Below, piece by piece: positions 5,399-5,725 of a stretch of DNA of 5,725 nt. The number at the start of each line of letters is the position of its first letter. Position 1 is the first letter of the stretch. Source of the DNA: an uncultured Desulfohalobiaceae bacterium (GTDB taxonomy: Bacteria > Desulfobacterota > Desulfovibrionia > Desulfovibrionales > Desulfonatronovibrionaceae). Location: assembly GCA_913055195.1 (NCBI GenBank), contig CAJXJU010000097.1:1-5725 (forward strand), written 5' to 3'. Made by a program: the position numbers and the translations under genes. Under the pieces are notes generated by a model. The model searched no databases. It saw only the letters and a program-made list of their open reading frames with translations, and was not told the origin of the DNA.

Positions 5399-5725
5399 TT
5401 ATCCCCTTTTCACCTTCACCAGTTTGCCATCACTGACAATGGCAAGTTTTAAAATATCGTTATAGCCTTGTGCCTGCAATTCTCTGGCATAAGCTCTGTC
5501 TTCTATCTGTTTCAAGGCTTCCTGGATGGATTTGTCAAAATCCCTGTGTCTGGTTTTATTGACGCTTTTGAGTTCCATGATAATGGCCTGTTTGTTTTTA
5601 TCTCTGGGTTTTACCATAACGTCATATCTGCCATAACCGCTTTCACGGTTGGTTTTGACACTATATTCATTGCCCAGGCCAACTAACATGCCAGCAATAA
5701 AGCCCAGATAAACTGCTTCTGGTTC
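5399..5725 (-). CDS. C-terminal part of a PD-(D/E)XK nuclease-domain protein (PDDEXK_9 / DUF1703 type), 5' end outside window
   Basis: The reading frame is open to the window edge, giving 108 residues up to the TAA stop at 5399-5401. It begins EPEAVYLGFIAGMLVGLGNEY, so the ATG at 5689 is an internal Met and not the start. The nuclease signature is visible, counting from that Met: GYGRYD with Asp23, then 15 residues, then Glu39-Leu-Lys41 in IIMELK. This gives the D...ExK of the PD-(D/E)XK fold. NRESGYGRYD and the C-terminal EALKQIEDRAYARELQAQG followed by the last beta-strands are typical of the C-terminal domain of long (about 500-residue) proteins whose N-terminal half is an AAA-ATPase-like domain. 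These are common multi-copy genes of uncertain function in anaerobes. The N-terminal domain cannot be seen here. The gene converges on proS with the palindrome between them. Confidence 0.85.
   Translation of the reverse strand, partial: EPEAVYLGFIAGMLVGLGNEYSVKTNRESGYGRYDVMVKPRDKNKQAIIMELKSVNKTRHRDFDKSIQEALKQIEDRAYARELQAQGYNDILKLAIVSDGKLVKVKRG

Noticed and set aside
5270..5452. 60-residue + strand frame across the proS end and the palindrome
   Set aside because: It is out of frame with proS, has no ribosome site, runs through the hairpin, and has no recognisable domain.
5468..5686. 72-residue + strand frame opposite the nuclease gene
   Set aside because: The minus strand encodes a recognisable PD-(D/E)XK domain over the same bases, so this is its shadow.

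Overview
The window looks like part of a chromosome from an anaerobic, hydrogen-metabolising bacterium of modest, AT-leaning base composition. The evidence is a [NiFe]-hydrogenase maturation cluster, a bacterial-type prolyl-tRNA synthetase with an editing domain, a PDDEXK_9-type nuclease, and TTCGAA-rich plus GGATGAA-type intergenic repeats. A sulfate-reducing Desulfobacterota (deltaproteobacterial) host is my best guess, but it rests on gene style and repeat type, not on any marker gene.

Layout. Positions 1-100 hold short TTCGAA-type repeats and a perfect 12-bp hairpin before a strong ribosome binding site. Then hypC (101-328), hypD (312-1397) and hypE (1495-2499) lie on the + strand. Together they supply the HypCD scaffold and HypE, which build and deliver the Fe(CN)2CO unit of [NiFe] hydrogenases. 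hypC and hypD overlap. hypD and hypE are separated by an unbroken array of fifteen 7-bp units (1396-1500), which begins inside the hypD stop and ends just after the hypE start. A shorter array of the same heptamer (2499-2533) begins at the hypE stop.

Next is a compact defence or addiction block: a small DUF6364-like (ribbon-helix-helix type) antitoxin gene (2566-2805), an MntA-type minimal nucleotidyltransferase (2802-3194) and a HepT-type HEPN RNase toxin (3187-3606), each overlapping the next. The antitoxin-like gene is bracketed by an exact 19-bp direct repeat (2527-2545 and 2814-2832). The second copy lies in the first codons of mntA and the first copy is in frame with an upstream ATG. 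Removing the DNA between them would give a continuous mntA with a different start. This suggests that the antitoxin gene was inserted into the 5' end of an older mntA-hepT pair.

proS (3628-5355) follows with its own good ribosome binding site. After it comes a 12-bp perfect palindrome (5368-5394), probably a terminator between convergent genes. The window ends with the C-terminal part of a minus-strand PD-(D/E)XK nuclease-domain gene whose 5' end lies beyond position 5725.

All + strand genes run the same way with short gaps or overlaps, so hypCDE, the toxin-antitoxin block and proS could be read as one transcript. I saw no convincing internal promoter. The most unusual items are the heptamer array carrying three copies of a Shine-Dalgarno/ATG module, and the 19-bp repeat that marks the antitoxin insertion.
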